From positions 124,001 to 188,000 of the forward strand of contig NZ_NNRI01000008.1 of NCBI RefSeq assembly GCF_002270415.1: a DNA stretch of 64,000 bases. Direction: 5' to 3'. Position numbers and translations under genes: made by a program. The notes under the pieces were generated by a model. The model was given only the letters and a program-made list of their open reading frames with translations, was not told where the DNA came from and searched no databases. Positions 33,011 through 41,807 of the stretch are shown piece after piece. Position 1 is the stretch's first letter. Every line of letters starts with the position of its first letter. This DNA is from Mesorhizobium sophorae. GTDB taxonomy: Bacteria > Pseudomonadota > Alphaproteobacteria > Rhizobiales > Rhizobiaceae.

Positions 33011-33613
33011 TTAGGCCGCCGACGTCAGCTGCTGCGCCTTCAGCGTACGTCCCGCCGCCTTCAGCGTGCCGTGTACGCCGTCAAGCGCGCCGTCGACCAG
33101 TTCCAGCGCCAAAAGGCGATGCCGCTCATAAGGGCCGGGCATGGCGAGCGAACCGGTCCTGGCGGCCGAAAACCCGAAGCGTCCGTAATAGGGCGCGTCG
33201 CCGACCAGCAGGATCGCCGCATGGCCAAGCCGCGCCGCCTCGGCGATGGCATGACGCATCAGCGCCGAGCCGATGCCGGCACTCTTGAGCGACGGTTCGA
33301 CGGCGAGCGGACCAAGCAACAGCGCTGCCGGACCGCCCTCGCCCAGCCTGACATCCCACAGCCGCACGGTGCCGGCGAAGGCGCCCGATGCATCGTGGGC
33401 GACGAAGGCCAGGCCTTCCGAGGGCCGGCGGCCGCGCCGCAGCTTCTCCGAAGACTTCTTCCTGCGCATCGGACCCATGGCGTCGTCGAGCAGCGCTTCG
33501 CGGGCTACAACGTCGGCTGAGGTTTCGGCGACGATGGCAATGGCGCGGGCACTCTCCCCCACAAGGGGGGAGATCGGCCAGGCGCCCTCATCGATGAAAT
33601 TTGCAATATCCAT
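33011..33613 (-). CDS. GNAT-family N-acetyltransferase
   Basis: A 200-residue GNAT protein, probably an acetyl-CoA-dependent N-acetyltransferase of unknown substrate. The acetyl-CoA binding motif is clear in LGPLAVEPSLKSAGIGSALM, followed by HAAILLVGDAPYYGRFGFSA. The start at 33613 gives MDIANFIDEGAW; an upstream frame to 33679 is open but unsupported. The ODC gene ends about 100 bp upstream on the same strand. Confidence 0.85.
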   Translation of the reverse strand: MDIANFIDEGAWPISPLVGESARAIAIVAETSADVVAREALLDDAMGPMRRKKSSEKLRRGRRPSEGLAFVAHDASGAFAGTVRLWDVRLGEGGPAALLLGPLAVEPSLKSAGIGSALMRHAIAEAARLGHAAILLVGDAPYYGRFGFSAARTGSLAMPGPYERHRLLALELVDGALDGVHGTLKAAGRTLKAQQLTSAA

Positions 33614-33710
33614 TTCCGCAATCCCTAGCGAGCGGAGATCTGTTCCACAGGCGAGCCCGGGTGGACGCCAGACGCCCACCTGGGATGATCTGAGCGGCTC
33701 TTGCGAACCG

Positions 33711-34844
33711 TCAGATCACGTAGGATCGGAGAGGCTCGAAGCCGTTGAAGGCGACCGCCGAGTAGGTGGTCGTGTAGGCACCGGTGCCTTCGATCAGCAC
33801 CTCGTCGCCGATGGTCAGCGACAGGGGCAGCGGATAAGGCGTCTTCTCGTACATCACATCGGCCGAATCGCAGGTCGGTCCGGCGAGCACGCAAGGCGCG
33901 GTCTCCGTGCCGTCATGCGCGGTGACGATCGGGTAGCGGATCGCCTCGTCCATCGTTTCGGCCAGGCCGCCGAACTTGCCGATGTCGAGGAACACCCAGC
34001 GCACATTGTCGTTGGCGGCCTTCTTCGAGATCAGCACGACTTCCGACTTGATGACGCCGGCATTGCCAACCATGCCGCGGCCCGGCTCGATGATGGTTTC
34101 CGGAATGGCATTGCCGAAATGCTTGCGCAGCGCCGAGAAGATCGCCTGGCCATAGGCCTTGGCCGCCGGCACGTCACGCAGGTAGCGCGTCGGGAAGCCG
34201 CCGCCCATATTGACCATCTTGAGCACGATGCCTTCCTCGGCCAGCGTCGCGAACACCGTCTTGGCGTCGGCCAGCGCACGATCCCAGGCGGTCAGATCGG
34301 TCTGCTGCGAGCCGACATGGAACGACACGCCATAGGCGTCGAGGCCGAGCCCCTTGGCATGGCGCAGCACGTCGACGGCCATCGCCGGCACGCATCCGAA
34401 CTTGCGCGACAGCGGCCACTCGGCGCCCTCGCCATCGGTCAGCACGCGGCAGAACACGCGCGCGCCAGGAGCGACGCGGGCGATCTTCTCGACCTCTTCG
34501 ACGCAGTCGACCGCGAACAGGCGGATGCCGAGCTGGTAGGCGCGTGCGATGTCACGCTCCTTCTTGATGGTGTTGCCGAAGGAGATGCGGTCCGCCGGCG
34601 CACCGGCGTCCATCGCCATCTCGACTTCGGCAACGGAAGCGGTGTCGAAGGACGAGCCCATCGCAGCAAGGAGGCGCAGGATTTCCGGCGCCGGATTTGC
34701 TTTCACCGCATAGTAGATCTTGGAATCGGGCAGCGCCTTCTCGAACGCGCGGAAATTGTCGCGCACGACATCGAGGTCGACGACGAGGCAGGGGCCGGTT
34801 GGACGTCGGGTGGCGAGGAAGTCAAGGATACGCTGGGTAGCCAT
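33711..34844 (-). CDS. Ornithine/lysine decarboxylase (fold III, PLP-dependent)
   Basis: A group IV decarboxylase making putrescine (and possibly cadaverine), the first step to homospermidine, whose synthase is at 60520. The 377-residue protein has the PLP lysine Lys48 in YYAVKANPAPEIL, HVGSQ at 176-180, the GGGFP loop at 214-218, EPGRGMVGNAG from 253 and the catalytic Cys325-Asp326 in GPTCDSADV. The start at 34844 is preceded by GGAGAG. A long, structured 5' region (about 34845-35120) may be a regulatory RNA. Whether ornithine or lysine is preferred cannot be decided here. Confidence 0.95.
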   Translation of the reverse strand: MATQRILDFLATRRPTGPCLVVDLDVVRDNFRAFEKALPDSKIYYAVKANPAPEILRLLAAMGSSFDTASVAEVEMAMDAGAPADRISFGNTIKKERDIARAYQLGIRLFAVDCVEEVEKIARVAPGARVFCRVLTDGEGAEWPLSRKFGCVPAMAVDVLRHAKGLGLDAYGVSFHVGSQQTDLTAWDRALADAKTVFATLAEEGIVLKMVNMGGGFPTRYLRDVPAAKAYGQAIFSALRKHFGNAIPETIIEPGRGMVGNAGVIKSEVVLISKKAANDNVRWVFLDIGKFGGLAETMDEAIRYPIVTAHDGTETAPCVLAGPTCDSADVMYEKTPYPLPLSLTIGDEVLIEGTGAYTTTYSAVAFNGFEPLRSYVI

Positions 34845-35120
34845 CGGGGTCTCTCCATCAGCGCCTTTCGGCGCGCAATAAGGCTGCGGGACGCGGGCTG
34901 CCGGCCTCGCGAACACGCGGTGGACAAAGGCGGGACGGAAATCCATGGAACCAGCCGGTGGAGACCCCGGAACCATGAAACGCCGTCTCGCGGCGGTGAA
35001 CCTTGGCCTTGCCCGGCCTCGGTTCGCTTTGTCTGCCTTGGCTTGGATGGGAGACCCGTCCGCACTGCCGGCAATGAAGGTGTGCCTCTTCAGTAACCCC
35101 GGTCTTTGGACAACCGGCAG
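34845..35120 (-). promoter_or_regulatory. Structured 5' leader of the decarboxylase gene, candidate speF-type RNA
   Basis: About 540 bp lie between the decarboxylase and the amidase. The decarboxylase-proximal half, read on the minus strand, can form several hairpins: GCGCC-GAAA-GGCGC just before the ribosome site (34861-34874), CGCCG/CGGCG at 34981-34995, and a two-part stem GAACC/GGTTC with GGCC/GGCC inside (34998-35025). The alphaproteobacterial speF RNA motif is known from just this position, upstream of ornithine decarboxylase. I cannot verify its consensus by eye, so this is a location-based proposal. Confidence 0.35.
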
Positions 35121-35384
35121 AACACCAGAAAGGCCCGCACCGTCGTTGCTTCAAGGTGTCCTCGGTCTGGCGGTTGGCCGCTAAACCGACTGGAGGGGTT
35201 GGCTCCAGTTACCTTACCGATTTCCCTCACCATTCGAGGATCGGCGGACACCCACAGGCACGTGCGACTTTGGGCAAGCGCGATATAAGAGCGTCGGCTT
35301 TCACAATCAATAAAAATCGCATCCAAGGTTGTAAAATTTCTGGCATCGAACAATGTTGGTGCAATCGTATCCGGATATCGAACG
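35121..35384 (+). other. Upstream region of the amidase gene
   Basis: The amidase-proximal half of the gap. It turns AT-rich from about 35280 (CAATAAAAATCG, TGTAAAATTTC), which suggests the amidase promoter near 35290-35345. No clear operator or ribosome site is seen directly before the ATG at 35385. Confidence 0.35.
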
Positions 35385-36581
35385 ATGCCAGGCACGCACG
35401 GCCCCCTCAACGCCTTTCTCGACGTTCGCCAGATGCCGGTGGCACATGCCGAACTCGGACCGCTGGCTGGCTTGCGGCTGGCCGTCAAGGACATCTACGA
35501 CGTCGCCGGCTACCGCACAGGTTGCGGCAATTTGCAGAAATTCTCCGAAAGCGACGCCGCCTCGCGCACCGCGCCGGCCGTGCAGATGATTCTCGATGCC
35601 GGCGCGCGTTTCGTGGGCAAGACCCAGACCGACGAACTTGCCTTCGCGCTGTTCGGTCAGAATGCGCATTTTTCGTTTCCGGTGAACCCGGCAGCTCCCG
35701 ACCGCGTCACCGGCGGCTCGTCGTCGGGGTCGGCTGCGGCTGTGGCAGGCAGGCTGGCCGATATCGCCACCGGCTCCGACACCGGCGGCTCGATCCGCGC
35801 ACCGGCGAGCTTTTGCGGGTTGATTGGTCTACGCACCACGCATGGCCGCATTTCGCTCGACGGCGCGATGAATCTGGCGCCGAGCTTCGACACGTTCGGC
35901 TGGTTCGCCGACGATATCGAGACCTACGAGACAGTGGGCAAGCTGCTGCTGGGCCGCGACCCGCACCAGCAAGCGTTGGAGCGCCCGCTGGCGCTGGACT
36001 GGCTGGATGGACTGGTCGCCCGCCCGGCACTTGCCGAATATGCTGGGATGAAGGCGCTGGCGAGCAAGGTTTTCGGCACGCCTGCGACCCCGGCGGCGCC
36101 CTTCGCCTCGTCTCCGGATGAACTCTACTGGTGCTTTCGCCGGCTCCAAGCCAGGGAAGCCTGGGCGGTGCATGGCGCATGGATCACCAGTGGCGAGCGC
36201 GACCTCGGCCCCGGCGTCGATGAACGTTTCGGCTTTGGTCGCGCCGTCGACGACCGCATGGCGCAGGCCGAGACGGTGCGCCGGCTGACCTTCAGCGCCG
36301 AACTGAGTGCCCTGCTCGGCAAGGACGGCTTCCTTGTCCTGCCGACGGTGCCTGGCCCGGCGCCCTACGTGGACAGCACGCCAGAGCAGTTCCAGGCCTA
36401 TCGCGAGCAGGCGCTGCGGCTTCTGTGCCTGGCCGGCCTATCGGGTTTTCCGCAAATCACCTTGCCCATCGGCTCGGTCGCCGGCGCGCCGTTCGGCCTG
36501 TCGCTGCTTGGCCCTTCCGGCAGCGACATTGCCCTGATACGGCTCGGCCGGAAACTTCTCGACGCCGCACGAAAGGCCTGA
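35385..36581 (+). CDS. Amidase (amidase-signature family)
   Basis: A 398-residue hydrolase of the amidase-signature family that cleaves an amide bond. The Ser-cisSer-Lys triad is visible: Lys in LAVKDIYDVAG (about 30), the glycine/serine loop GGSSSGSAAAVAG (about 110-122) and the nucleophile in SDTGGSIRAPASFCG (about 128-142). The substrate is unknown; the shorter length and overall make-up suggest a small-molecule amidase rather than GatA. The LysR gene starts 2 bp after the stop, so the two are in one unit and LysR may control it. Confidence 0.9.
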   Translation: MPGTHGPLNAFLDVRQMPVAHAELGPLAGLRLAVKDIYDVAGYRTGCGNLQKFSESDAASRTAPAVQMILDAGARFVGKTQTDELAFALFGQNAHFSFPVNPAAPDRVTGGSSSGSAAAVAGRLADIATGSDTGGSIRAPASFCGLIGLRTTHGRISLDGAMNLAPSFDTFGWFADDIETYETVGKLLLGRDPHQQALERPLALDWLDGLVARPALAEYAGMKALASKVFGTPATPAAPFASSPDELYWCFRRLQAREAWAVHGAWITSGERDLGPGVDERFGFGRAVDDRMAQAETVRRLTFSAELSALLGKDGFLVLPTVPGPAPYVDSTPEQFQAYREQALRLLCLAGLSGFPQITLPIGSVAGAPFGLSLLGPSGSDIALIRLGRKLLDAARKA

Positions 36582-36583
36582 CC

Positions 36584-37483
36584 ATGGACACACTGACCCG
36601 CATGCGTGCCTTCATCGATGTGGTCGAGGCCGAGGGCTTTTCGGCGGCGGCGCGCAAGATCGGCCGCTCCAAGGCATTGCTGTCGAAATATGTGCGCGAA
36701 CTGGAGGACGAGCTCGGCGCGCTGCTGCTCAACCGCACCACAAGGCAGTTCTCGATGACCGAGGCCGGCCACACCTATTACCGGCGCGCCTCCGAGATCG
36801 TCCGCGAGGTCGACAGCCTGGCCGATGCAGTGCGCGAATCCTCAGGCGACGTGCGCGGCCGAATCAAACTTTCGGCGCCGCGCACCTTCGCCGATGCGCC
36901 GATCGGCCAGTCGCTGATCGACTTCGCCAAGCAATATCCCGACATCGTGCTCGACATCCAGCTCGACGACCGTTTCGTCGACCTTGTCGAGGAAGGCTTC
37001 GATCTCGCGGTGCGCATCTCGCGGCTGGAGAACTCGTCGCTGATCGCCAGGCGGCTGGCGCCGTTTTCGATAAGGCTATGCGCCTCTCCCGAACTGATCG
37101 CCAAGCACGGCATGCCGATGCGACCGCAGGATCTCGGCCGCATGCCCTGCATCGTCGACACCAATGGCCGTGGACTGAACAACTGGCCGTTCAAGGGCGA
37201 GAATGGCGATCCGGTGAGCGTCGCGGTGTCGGGTCCGATCGAGGTCAACAGCCCGATGACGGCGCGGGCCGCGGCCCTGGCGGGGCTCGGATTTTCCGTC
37301 CTGCCGGATTTCATCGCCGCGCCCGATCTCGAAAGCGGGCGGCTGGTAACGGTGCTCGATGACCGCATCCTGTCGGGCGGCGGCATTTTTGCCGTCTACC
37401 CGCACCGGCGCTACCTGCCGGCCAAGGTCCGCGTTTTCGTCGACTTTTTGGTGCAGTGGTTCAGGACGCGTGAGGCTGCCTGA
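36584..37483 (+). CDS. LysR-family transcriptional regulator
   Basis: A 299-residue LysR protein. The N-terminal winged helix is clear (MDTLTRMRAFIDVVEAEGFS, AARKIGRSKALLSKYVRELE, LNRTTRQFSMTEAGHTYY) and the effector domain spans ~90-295 (DLVEEGFDLAVRISRLENSS). It resembles the group of LysR proteins often found next to metabolic enzymes. The ATG at 36584 follows the amidase stop by 2 bp. Being downstream on the same strand is less usual for LysR than divergent placement. Confidence 0.92.
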   Translation: MDTLTRMRAFIDVVEAEGFSAAARKIGRSKALLSKYVRELEDELGALLLNRTTRQFSMTEAGHTYYRRASEIVREVDSLADAVRESSGDVRGRIKLSAPRTFADAPIGQSLIDFAKQYPDIVLDIQLDDRFVDLVEEGFDLAVRISRLENSSLIARRLAPFSIRLCASPELIAKHGMPMRPQDLGRMPCIVDTNGRGLNNWPFKGENGDPVSVAVSGPIEVNSPMTARAAALAGLGFSVLPDFIAAPDLESGRLVTVLDDRILSGGGIFAVYPHRRYLPAKVRVFVDFLVQWFRTREAA

Positions 37484-37576
37484 CCGTTCCAAGCCGCTGC
37501 CCGCTTTTGGGCGACGCGCACCAGCGGTCCCAATTTCGCCCCCTTTCTGATAACTCTCGACATCTCTCCGAGGCCG

Positions 37577-38263
37577 ATGGAATCGCGACCGAGAATGGAC
37601 CTGAAACGGCACGCAATCATGCTGGCTTCGGCCTTGACGGCGATCTTTGCCGCCACCGAACCGGCTTATGTGCATCCCCATGTCTTCGCCGAGGCTCGCC
37701 TTGACGTGATCCTCTCCCCGGATCACCAAAGTGTGAAGGCGCTGCGTCATCTCTGGCGCTTCGACGATCTGTTTTCCTCGACGGTGATGATGGAGTTCGA
37801 CAAGAACTCCGACCTGAAGCTCGACGACAAGGAGCTGAAGGAGGTTGCCGACACCGTCCACGCCTCGCTGGCCGAGTTCAACTACTTCCAGCTCGTCACT
37901 GTCGACGGCAAGGACGTGGCGATGACGCCGCCACCGCATCTGATGGCCAACTTCGACAATGACCAACTGATCATCCTGTTCGAGTCCGAGCCGAAGGAGC
38001 CAATCAAGCTCAACGGCAAGATCGACATCGGCGTCTACGATCCGACTTTCTACACAGCGATCGATTTCACCGAGGACCGCAACATCACGGTTGAAGGCCT
38101 GCCGTCGAATTGCACCAGCAAGGTTATCCGTCCCGATCCGGACGAGGCGATCGCCGAAAACCAGAAAACCCTGACCGATGCCTTCTTCAACGATCCGACA
38201 GGCACCGACATGAGCAAGATCTTCGCCACCAAGCTCGAACTGAACTGTCAGCCAGAAGGATGA
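37577..38263 (+). CDS. DUF1007 family periplasmic protein
   Basis: A 228-residue protein with a signal-like N-terminus (about 1-30, ending before HPHVFAEARLDV). The HPHVF motif and the acidic segments (RFDDLFSSTVMMEFDKNSDL; YDPTFYTAIDFTEDRNITVE) are typical of DUF1007, a family that often pairs with NicO/RcnA-type metal permeases and is thought to bind or deliver metal. Here it overlaps the NicO gene by ATGA, so the pair is one unit. The metal is unknown. A second ATG at 37595 is an alternative start. Confidence 0.88.
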   Translation: MESRPRMDLKRHAIMLASALTAIFAATEPAYVHPHVFAEARLDVILSPDHQSVKALRHLWRFDDLFSSTVMMEFDKNSDLKLDDKELKEVADTVHASLAEFNYFQLVTVDGKDVAMTPPPHLMANFDNDQLIILFESEPKEPIKLNGKIDIGVYDPTFYTAIDFTEDRNITVEGLPSNCTSKVIRPDPDEAIAENQKTLTDAFFNDPTGTDMSKIFATKLELNCQPEG

Positions 38264-39486
38264 AGCCGGTGACGAAACCGTCCCTGCGTTTGGCATTCGG
38301 CCTGTTGGCCATCACCTTTGTCATGATGCATCTCGCCAGTTCCGCCCATGCCCAGAGTTCGCTCGGCATCGGCGTCAATGACGGCATGGCGCCCACCACC
38401 GGCCCATTCGCCCACATCCTGATGTGGATCAATCTGAGGCAGCAGGAATTTTACCGCGCACTGGCGACGGCGATGAAGGCGATGCGTCAGGACGGCAGCA
38501 AGCTGTGGGTGCTCATCGGCCTGTCCTTCGCCTACGGCATTTTCCACGCCGCCGGCCCCGGTCACGGCAAGGCGGTGATCTCGTCCTACATGGTGGCCAA
38601 TGAAGTGGCGCTGCGGCGCGGCATCCTGTTGTCCTTCGTCTCGGCACTGCTGCAGGGCCTGACCGCGGTCGCAGTGATGGCGGTCGCCTATTTCGTCCTG
38701 CGCGGCACCGCCGTCTCGATGACCGATGCTGCCTGGTTCATGGAAATCATGAGCTTTGTTTTCGTCACCCTGTTCGGTGCCTGGCTGCTTTGGCGCAAGC
38801 TCGGCCCCTCCGTCCTGCGCCTGTTTGGCAGAGGCCCCGCCTACAGCCTGTCGGCGGCTCACGCCGGTCATTCCCATGCGGGTCATTCGCACGCCGGCCA
38901 TTCGCATGCCGGCCACTCGCATGGTGGTCATTCGCATGCAGTGCATTCGCATGCTGACCATGACCATTCGGCGCATGCCCATTCGCACGCCCTGCACGTG
39001 CATGACGATCACGACCATGCGCATTCGCACGATCATCACGAGCACGGTGCGCATGATCATGGCGCACACGACCATGCTCATCACGATCATGCGGCCGGCG
39101 AGGTCTGCGACACCTGCGGCCATTCGCATGCGCCTGATCCGGCGCTGCTGTCTGGCGACCGCTTCGACTGGCGCACGGCCTGGTCGGCAGTGGCGGCTGT
39201 CGGCATCCGCCCCTGTTCCGGCGCGCTGATCGTCCTGAGCTTTGCACTTCTCAACGGGCTCTGGCTCGGTGGCCTGCTGTCAGTGCTGGCCATGTCGCTG
39301 GGTACCGCCATCACCGTCTCGGCGCTGGCCACCCTTGCGGTGACCGCCAAGAACTGGGCGGTGTATTTCGCCGGTGACGGCCGTATGGGCAACCGCATCC
39401 ACTCGATCGTCGAGATCGGTGGCGCGGCGTTCGTCTTCCTGTTTGGGCTGTTGCTGCTGTCGGCGAGCCTGGCGACGGGTGGATGA
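38260..39486 (+). CDS. NicO/RcnA-family nickel/cobalt-type permease with His-rich loop
   Basis: A 408-residue membrane protein. A signal-like first helix (about 10-31) is followed by helices with the NicO motif HAAGPGHGKAVISSYMVANE. A cytoplasmic or periplasmic loop (about 203-290) contains some 40 histidines in repeats of GHSHA, then HDHHEHGAHDHGAHDHAHHD and EVCDTCGHSHAPDP. The C-terminal half returns to membrane segments (GIRPCSGALIVLSFALLNGL). The loop should bind Ni, Co or Zn strongly. DNA repeats of about 15 bp encode GHSHA. The partner is the DUF1007 protein; a CDF exporter lies at 40797. Confidence 0.9.
   Translation: MKPVTKPSLRLAFGLLAITFVMMHLASSAHAQSSLGIGVNDGMAPTTGPFAHILMWINLRQQEFYRALATAMKAMRQDGSKLWVLIGLSFAYGIFHAAGPGHGKAVISSYMVANEVALRRGILLSFVSALLQGLTAVAVMAVAYFVLRGTAVSMTDAAWFMEIMSFVFVTLFGAWLLWRKLGPSVLRLFGRGPAYSLSAAHAGHSHAGHSHAGHSHAGHSHGGHSHAVHSHADHDHSAHAHSHALHVHDDHDHAHSHDHHEHGAHDHGAHDHAHHDHAAGEVCDTCGHSHAPDPALLSGDRFDWRTAWSAVAAVGIRPCSGALIVLSFALLNGLWLGGLLSVLAMSLGTAITVSALATLAVTAKNWAVYFAGDGRMGNRIHSIVEIGGAAFVFLFGLLLLSASLATGG
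38867..39088 (+). repeat. Direct repeats encoding the His-rich loop
   Basis: Inside the NicO gene, imperfect 15-bp units of the kind CATTCGCATGCCGGC recur from about 38867 to 38945, then shorter CAT/GAT-rich units to 39088. The pattern comes from repeated His codons and can change length by slippage. Confidence 0.8.
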
Positions 39487-39511
39487 TGTTGCGGTTGGCG
39501 ACGCTCCGGGT

Positions 39512-40489
39512 TTAACCCGCGATCTTGCCGCCCAGCTCATCCTCGATATGCGCGCGGACAATCTCGTCAAAGCTCTTCTCGGCGCTGAAGCCGAGCTCCC
39601 TTGACCGCCGCGCCTCGAACCGCGTCGGCCAGCCCTTGACGATCGCCCAGATCGTCTCGTCCGGCTCCTCGCGGATCAGCTTCACCACCTTCGATCCGGC
39701 GATGCGGTCCAGTGCCTCGATCTGCTCGCCGACTGTGACCGCGACGCCGGGCATGGTCAAATTGCGGCGCGGCCCGACAGCGTTGCCGTCGATCTCTGCC
39801 GCATGGATCAGGAAATTGACCGCCGAGCGCGGGCTGGCATGGGTGTGCACGACCGAGCGCGGCACCGGCAGGATTGCCTCATGGCCGCTCAACGGTTCGC
39901 GGATGATGCCGGAGAAGAAGCTGGAGGCTGCCTTGTTCGGCTTGCCTGGCCGCACGCAGATGGTTGGCAGCCGGATGCCGATGCCGTCGAAGAAGCCACG
40001 CCTGGAATAATCGGCGAGCAGTGCTTCGCTCATCTGCTTCTGGGTCCCGTAGGAGGTCAGCGGCGTCGGATGGAATTCATCCGGGATGACATCCGGAAAC
40101 GGCGCGCCGAACACCGCGATCGACGAGGTGAAGACGACGCGCGGTGCAAAGCCCGCCAGGCGGATGGCATCGAACAGCGCCCGCGTGCCGTCGAGATTGA
40201 CGCGGTAGCCGAGATCGAAATTCGCCTCCGCCTCGCCGGACACGATGCCGGCGAGATGAAAGACGACATCGGGGCGCGACGCGACCAGGCGCTCAGTGGC
40301 GCCCGTCTCGGCGAGATCGCCGGTGTGGATGGTGACGCTGACGCCGTCCATGGCCGGCGACTGCGGCGGCACGATGTCGTGCAGGTCGAGTGCTGCGATC
40401 TTGCGGCCGCGCAGCGTGCCGTCCTTGGCCAGCCGGGCAATGAGCTTGCGGCCGACCATGCCCGCGGCGCCAGTGATCAGAATACGCAT
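39512..40489 (-). CDS. NAD-dependent epimerase/dehydratase, D-erythronate dehydrogenase-like (DenD)
   Basis: A 325-residue extended SDR. The Rossmann motif GAAGMVGRKL is at about 7-16, and IVSGEAEANFDLGYRVNLDG plus TSYGTQKQMSEALL (Tyr and Lys) supply the active site. The specific segments resemble DenD, which oxidises D-erythronate at C2. No denA-like partner (kinase or aldolase) is beside it, so the pathway is not confirmed. The start is the ATG at 40489; upstream open sequence to 40720 overlaps the small membrane gene and is unsupported. Confidence 0.8.
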   Translation of the reverse strand: MRILITGAAGMVGRKLIARLAKDGTLRGRKIAALDLHDIVPPQSPAMDGVSVTIHTGDLAETGATERLVASRPDVVFHLAGIVSGEAEANFDLGYRVNLDGTRALFDAIRLAGFAPRVVFTSSIAVFGAPFPDVIPDEFHPTPLTSYGTQKQMSEALLADYSRRGFFDGIGIRLPTICVRPGKPNKAASSFFSGIIREPLSGHEAILPVPRSVVHTHASPRSAVNFLIHAAEIDGNAVGPRRNLTMPGVAVTVGEQIEALDRIAGSKVVKLIREEPDETIWAIVKGWPTRFEARRSRELGFSAEKSFDEIVRAHIEDELGGKIAG

Positions 40490-40500
40490 GTCGAAATCCC

Positions 40501-40713
40501 TTACTTGCCCTGGTTCTTGCGCTGGTTGCGGGCCCGCAGCCAGAACACCGAGAAAAACGCCAGCACGAAGATGATGCCAAAGGCACCGGCCAGCACGGTC
40601 GAGTAACTGCCAAGTGCCAGCATCACGGTCGGCAGATAGAAGGCGGTGATACCGAACAGAAGCATGATCCACGCTGCCGCGATGGCAGCATTCCTGGTGT
40701 CGCGGTCCATCAT
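40501..40713 (-). CDS. Small two-helix membrane protein
   Basis: A 70-residue protein with two hydrophobic segments (AAIAAAWIMLLFGITAFYLP; VLAGAFGIIFVLAFFSVFWL) and a basic tail (RARNQRKNQGK). I place the start at the double ATG at 40713/40710. A TTG at 40782 would add 23 hydrophilic residues. It is unlikely to be chance, since the hydrophobic pattern is clean and the gene fits between the epimerase and the CDF gene on the same strand. Function is unknown. Confidence 0.6.
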   Translation of the reverse strand: MMDRDTRNAAIAAAWIMLLFGITAFYLPTVMLALGSYSTVLAGAFGIIFVLAFFSVFWLRARNQRKNQGK

Positions 40714-40796
40714 GCTGCACCCGGGCAGCGGGTCTTCATCAGGCTGGTTTTCAAGGCTTAGGGACTCCTGGGGCAGGACCAATCGATATCAATCGA

Positions 40797-41783
40797 TCAG
40801 GCCTGGTGATGATGGTCGTGATGCGCGGCCGCATCATGCTCGTGATCATGATCGTGGTCGTCGCCATCGTCGGCGCACTGTCCGAATTCCGGTTCCACGG
40901 TGGCATGGCTGATGCCGTGCTTGCTGGCAAGCCGCTTCTTGATGGTGCTCACCGCCTGATAGGCATCGACGCCTTCAGTAAGGCAGGCATGCAGCGTCGC
41001 CATGTTGCTCGTTCCGTCGAGCGACCAGACATGCATGTGGTGCACTTCACGCACTCCCTGGACCGTCGCCTCGATATCCCTGGCGATCAGATCGCGGTCG
41101 AGGCTCGGCGGCACGCCCTCGAGCAGGACATGGGCGGCGGCGCGCATCAGCGACCATGCTGTTGACAGGATCAGCAGCGAGACCAGGACCGACAGGATCG
41201 GGTCGATCGGCGTCCAGCCGGTCGCCAGGATCACCAGCGCGGCAACGATCGCCGCTGCCGAGCCGAGCAGGTCGCCGAGCACATGCAGGATGGCGCCCCG
41301 CATGTTCAGGCTTTCGCGGTCGCCGCCATGCAGCACGAGGAAGGAACCGATATTGACCAGCAGGCCGAGCACCGCCACCACCAGCATCGGTCCGCCGAGC
41401 ACCGGGGACGGCGCCAGCAGGCGGCCCCACGCCTCGTAGACGATCCACAGCGCAATGACGAAGATGGCGATGCCGTTGGTGTAGGCGACCAGAGTCTTGA
41501 CCCGGCCGAAGCCATAGGTGAGACGGCCGGTCGCCGGCCGGCCGGCAAGATGAAATGCATACCAGGCAAGGCCGAGCGCGATCGCATCGGCGAGCATGTG
41601 GCCGGCGTCCGCCAGCAGTGCCAGCGACCCGGTAAGAAGGCCGCCGAGCGCCTCGGCGACCATGAAGCCGCCGGTCAGGCAGGCTGCGATCAGGACCCGT
41701 TTCTTGTCGGTCGAGCCATGCACGTGGCCGGCGCCGTGATCGTGCCCGCTGTGATCGTCGGAATGGGTATGTGCCAATGGCAA
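40797..41783 (-). CDS. Cation diffusion facilitator family exporter (CzcD/ZitB-like)
   Basis: A 328-residue inner-membrane metal exporter, probably for Zn, Co or Cd. A His-rich N-terminus (HTHSDDHSGHDHGAGHVHG) is followed by six helices with HMLADAIALGLAWYA in the second and HVLGDLLGSAAAIVA in the fifth, carrying the His/Asp metal site. A cytoplasmic domain (VREVHHMHVWSLDGTSNM) and a His/Asp-rich tail (DHDHDHEHDAAAHHDHHHQ) complete it. The motifs are those of the CzcD/ZitB branch. It lies near the NicO/DUF1007 pair but in another unit. Confidence 0.93.
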   Translation of the reverse strand: MPLAHTHSDDHSGHDHGAGHVHGSTDKKRVLIAACLTGGFMVAEALGGLLTGSLALLADAGHMLADAIALGLAWYAFHLAGRPATGRLTYGFGRVKTLVAYTNGIAIFVIALWIVYEAWGRLLAPSPVLGGPMLVVAVLGLLVNIGSFLVLHGGDRESLNMRGAILHVLGDLLGSAAAIVAALVILATGWTPIDPILSVLVSLLILSTAWSLMRAAAHVLLEGVPPSLDRDLIARDIEATVQGVREVHHMHVWSLDGTSNMATLHACLTEGVDAYQAVSTIKKRLASKHGISHATVEPEFGQCADDGDDHDHDHEHDAAAHHDHHHQA

Positions 41784-41807
41784 CTCCCGTTGCGCGCCGA
41801 ATTCAGT

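Noticed and set aside
33273..35096. A 607-codon open frame on the plus strand across the GNAT and decarboxylase genes
   Set aside because: The minus-strand decarboxylase has all catalytic motifs; the plus-strand product has none.
38867..39088. Regular short direct repeats resembling a CRISPR or satellite array
   Set aside because: The units lie in frame inside the NicO gene and encode GHSHA-type repeats; there are no spacers of constant length.
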